A DNA stretch of 64,000 bases from assembly GCA_946699065.1 (NCBI GenBank), contig CAMPDV010000435.1, forward strand, positions 1 through 64,000. The letters run 5' to 3'. The stretch comes from Loxodes magnus (taxonomy: Eukaryota > Ciliophora > Karyorelictea > Loxodida > Loxodidae). Positions 60,903 through 64,000 of the stretch are shown here, piece after piece. The translations under genes were made by a program, and so were the position numbers. The notes beneath the pieces were generated by a model, which saw nothing but the letters and a program-made list of their open reading frames with translations, did not search any database and was not told where the DNA came from. Each line of letters starts with the position of its first letter. The stretch's first letter is position 1.

Positions 60903-61620
60903 TATAATGGCTTCTAAGAAATAACAGAACTTTAAACAAAACACTTAAACAGGAAAATTCTCTAAAAAATAAAAAAACAAAATAATTAAAATGAGTGAAA
61001 GTGAGAAAAAGTAAAAACGTCTTTGCTTGAGAAACAATATTAATCATCATAAGAAATAGAAAACAAACTGGAACAAAGAATTCTTTAAATTTAATAATAA
61101 ATTCAGGTAACGCCATTTTCGTTTTAACAGAATTAATTATATCCTATGGAAATAGAGAATGAAGCCTCAAATTAAAATAAACAGTAAACTTTTATTTAAA
61201 ATAAGTAGGAAATTTAAATTAAATAAGTGTTACAAGAATAATAGTTTAAAAGAAGAATAAAATGCTACGTGTGCAATAAATAACACCAATGAAAATACTG
61301 CTACTAACTAAGCGAAACTTAAAGAAAGAATAAATAAGATATTTTTAGAAAACTATTTAGTATATATCCAACATAAAGTGGAAAAATTTATATAAAAAAA
61401 TTCTTTAATTCAAATCTTAATCCATGGATAAATAATTAGGAACGCTATGTGCAAGACCAAAACTATTCCGAATATTAAAGGATGGTGCACTAATGAAGTG
61501 CTACACCGCCTAACTAAGCCTAGTAGAAATTCAAGACAAACTAATAGAGACAAGCTGATAGAATAGGTCAGATGGCTGAATACCAAGGCTTTAACAAAGC
61601 TTTTTAACTTTAACTTTATT
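60903..61620 (+). repeat. Right copy of the inverted pair
   Basis: Reverse complement of 6511-7378 with few mismatches, lacking about 145 bases near its coding start. Homology stops at 60903 on the gene-fragment side and near 61620 on the A+T-rich side. Confidence 0.85.
60907..61496 (+). pseudogene. Gln-rich protein of the inverted pair, deleted copy
   Basis: ATG at 60907 (MASKKQQNFKQNTQTGKFSK) reads to MSESEKK, then the 145-base deletion removes the segment holding YDWYDEHQPLGNPE and shifts the frame. Downstream, the original frame is still recognisable to MVHQ and TGA at 61494-61496, and beyond it PPNQAQQKF through IGQMAEYQGFNKAF. Synonymous differences from the left copy (TTA/TTG, TAA/CAA, CAA/CAG) show both descend from a coding gene. 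Confidence 0.7.
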
Positions 61621-61639
61621 CTAATTAAAAGTTAAAGTT

Positions 61640-63050
61640 TTAATTAATTAATTATTTTATAGCATTTAATTCATAATTTATTTCTTATTAATTAAAATTT
61701 ATTGCATTTACATTTTTTATATTTAGTTTATTAGAGAAATTTTTTATTTAATTAATATCTTTTGTTTTTAAACCTTATTTTTTGATAAATTTAACAAAAT
61801 TATATATATTGTTTAAAAATCCTGAAAATTGGTAGTTAAAAATTGCATTAACGATAAATTATCTTTTTTGATATTATTTGATATATTTTATTTTTAAATT
61901 TAATTGAAATAAAAATGAAATTTGTTTTATTAATTTTACTAAAAAGATAATTTATAGTACTTTAAATTAAATTTGAATACAATTATAGTTTCTTTTAGAT
62001 TTACTTTGTATGACCTTTTCATTTTACATTTAATATAAAATAAATATATTCTAGAAATTTTGTAACTTATTTTAAACTATTTTTTCATTTACTAGTTAAA
62101 AATATTTGATTAAAAGAATTGGAGTAATGTTAATTGTATTAATGAATATGATTTATTTTTATTGAAGTTAAATTTTCCTTTTGATAGTTAAAAAATAAGA
62201 TAAATAAAAAAACTTTAATTTAAATAAAATATTCTATTAGACAAAAAAAGTAGATTAATATCATCTAAAATATTAAAATTATTTGAATATAGTATTTTTA
62301 TAAAGTTTTAATAATCCTTTTTATTATAAATATTCTAAAAATTATTTTTATTCTCTTTTATTAAATTTACTTTTTTACTAAAAATATAAATCTTTTAAAA
62401 CATATGAAACTAATTATTTTTAAGCTAAAAGTGTTTTAAAAGATGATAAAAAATTCATTTTTATTTATTTCCTAACAAAGAATTTTATTATAAACGATTA
62501 GTTAATCTTTCTGTTTGTGATTCTTTTTTCGATACTTATCATCGATTTCTTACTTTATTTTTATATCAACTATTTTTAAATTTATTGCTTATTTAATCAG
62601 AAAATTATTTTATACTGAATCACTATAGGAGAAGAACTGAATGTACTAGCGAATTAAATTTTACTTTTAAGTTGAAGGAAGAACTATATAAATGATATTT
62701 ACTTAAGCACCATATTACGATTATATTTTGGTTATTAATTTATTATAACTCTATATTACACTTACATCCTTTTATATGTATACTTACTTTATTTAAGATT
62801 TATTTATATTTATAGTTAAAACTTAAAATTGATTTAAAATTACCAGACATTTTTATTTTATACTTATTGACTACTTAATTTATTCTAAGCATAATGTTTG
62901 CTTTTTTAAATAGTTTTTCTTGCTTACTATTTCCAGATTAATTGATTTTACATTTTCACTTCTATTAGTATTTAGTTCTTTTATTACATTTTTATATCTT
63001 CTTAATTAAATCTTTTTATTATTGATTTATTTAAAATACTATTAACTAAT
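61640..63050. other. A+T-rich DNA without recognisable gene
   Basis: Low-complexity A+T-rich DNA on the outer side of the right inverted copy, similar in character to 4.7-6.5 kb outside the left copy. No gene was seen. Confidence 0.4.
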
Positions 63051-63069
63051 ATATTATTCTTTTTTTATT

Positions 63070-63170
63070 ATCAGTCCTAATATTTTACAAAAACTTAATA
63101 AAAGAAGAATTGAGATTCTAGAAAAGGAGAAGCAAAAAGGAAGAAGATAGAAGAAATAGAAATAATTGAA
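63070..63170 (+). pseudogene. LINE reverse transcriptase C-terminal remnant
   Basis: The plus strand reads LNKRRIEILEKEKQKGRRQK, matching the C-terminal tail LMTRRLEILEMEKAKK of the reverse transcriptase at 13.0 kb. Only the tail is recognisable. It shows a third member of the same LINE family, on the opposite strand. Confidence 0.55.
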
Positions 63171-63199
63171 GAATATGATTAGATAAAAACAAAATTTAA

Positions 63200-63770
63200 A
63201 ATAATTACTAAGTTCTATAATTAAAGGAAGCAGTTCTTACAATTAAAGAAGAACTCTTTTAGTTTAGATTTAAATTTTATTATTTTACTTTCATTTAAGA
63301 TTTGTTAGCTTTTTAATAGTTACTTTATTAATTTATTCTATATATCTTAATTTTAGCTACTTTTTTAACTTTATTTAAATGCTTTTAAGGCTTGATAGTA
63401 AAATTCTTATTTATCTAGAAATAATTAAATAAATATTTATTAAGCAATCATTTAAAATAAACATACGTGTTTGTTAGGATAAATAACAGAGTGAGGACTT
63501 TAGTACATTCCCTAACTTTAATATCTTATTAATCTTAATAAATATCAATGGAAGATAAATAGTATAATTTGATTTTTCTTAACAATTATTTGCAAAAATA
63601 TAGATAAAAAATAAATTTTTAATAGTTTTATTATATTTATGATTTTAAATAGATTTTTAAGAGTAAAATGTTTTTAGACTAAAAATAATGTTATTAGCAA
63701 TGGTTTGAATATGAAAATTTTAACATTGAAAAATCTTTATTAATTTATAACCTTACTCTAATAAAATATT
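63200..63770. other. A+T-rich spacer
   Basis: A+T-rich DNA between the LINE remnant and the second ARF-like gene. No gene was seen. Confidence 0.35.
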
Positions 63771-63782
63771 TTAAAATAATCT

Positions 63783-64000
63783 TCATTTCTATGTTTCATA
63801 TATTGCTTTTGTCAACCAGTCAAATCCTTCATACAAACCATCACCATTTATTGCACATAATCCTTGAATATTTCATCTTCATTGTTTCAATACATTCAAT
63901 TGTAATTTTTCCTTTAACTCTTCAATATTCATTGCATTAGTTTAGTCTTATTTATTTGCAAATACTAGAATGCAAGTGTTTCTTAATTCGTCTTCTTTTA
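63783..64000 (-). CDS. ARF-family GTPase, second paralog (5' part outside window)
   Basis: The minus strand enters at the window edge with KEDELRNTCILVFANKQD (guanine-binding NKxD), then TNAMNIEELKEKLQLN, IQGLCAINGDGLYEGFDWLT and ETQK, ending at TGA 63783-63785. The C-terminal length matches ARFs exactly. TGA also occurs twice just before NIQG; one coincides with the Trp of the family NWYIQ motif, so it is best read as Trp. The other is at a non-Trp position. This paralog keeps the canonical NKQD, unlike NKED in the copy at 59.6 kb. Confidence 0.8.

Noticed and set aside
60670-61116. 148-residue minus-strand ORF beginning MALPEFIIKFK
   Set aside because: Its first part is antisense to the inverted-pair gene; only the last 90 or so residues (60625-60902) look like a real separate gene fragment.
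6511-61620. A single giant DNA transposon with terminal inverted repeats
   Set aside because: Inside there is no recognisable transposase, integrase or packaging gene, and the repeats themselves are a gene; kept only as an open possibility.
1-64000. Oligohymenophorean (Tetrahymena-like) germline with TGA as the only stop
   Set aside because: Too many in-frame TGA codons sit exactly on conserved Trp columns in otherwise intact genes; random decay would not choose those positions.
1-64000. tRNA, rRNA or CRISPR features
   Set aside because: I looked for clover-leaf T-loop words and rRNA cores by eye and saw none; the tandem arrays have no spacer-repeat alternation.

Overview
The window reads as nuclear DNA of a ciliate with a reassigned genetic code. 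It is very A+T rich. Under the standard code only scraps of ORF exist, but long recognisable proteins appear once TAA and TAG are read as Gln and in-frame TGA as Trp. Examples are a RING-Kelch protein, a TRIM-like RING/B-box/coiled-coil protein, an ARF-family GTPase and LINE-type retrotransposon proteins. In-frame TGA repeatedly sits where these families have a conserved Trp, yet TGA also closes ORFs at sensible places. This fits the ambiguous codes known from karyorelictean ciliates such as Loxodes (TAR=Gln, TGA=Trp or stop) or Condylostoma (all three codons dual). I lean to a karyorelict, without certainty. No rRNA or tRNA was recognised. With no dedicated stop codon every frame is formally open, so I called coding regions from protein-family motifs, acidic and glycine codon content, agreement between paralogous copies, and purine-rich strand bias.

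Layout. 1-3.5 kb: a CCHC zinc-knuckle gene and a large multi-pass membrane protein gene. 3.9-4.6 kb: broken WD40 repeats. 4.7-6.5 kb: extremely A+T-rich spacer. 6.5-7.4 kb: left copy of an element whose inverted partner lies at 60.9-61.6 kb. 7.4-13 kb: long frame-broken coding tract. 13-15 kb: truncated non-LTR retrotransposon. 15.5-20.3 kb: decayed coding pieces, WD40 repeats and strand-asymmetric spacers. 20.6-21.1 kb: kinesin motor remnant. 21.1-26.6 kb and 33.05-39.1 kb: a large direct duplication carrying an unidentified gene, an intact 481-residue RING-Kelch gene and a tandem array of about 99-bp units. Between the copies: a TRIM-like gene, a long frame-broken gene and another unidentified gene. 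39.1-45.2 kb: a nearly complete LINE (ORF1, ORF2 with endonuclease and reverse transcriptase). 45-58 kb: A+T-rich DNA with several unidentified ORFs on both strands, including a divergent duplicated pair. 59-60.2 kb: two hairpin repeats, a minisatellite and an ARF-like gene. 63.0-64 kb: a third reverse-transcriptase remnant and the 3' part of a second ARF-like gene.

The genes do not form an operon or pathway. The pattern is a repeat-rich region in which a few intact genes (RING-Kelch pair, TRIM-like, ARF-like) sit among decaying paralogs and retrotransposons. The two RING-containing proteins are candidate ubiquitin ligases and the ARF-like proteins are membrane-traffic GTPases by family; these roles are inferred from domains only.
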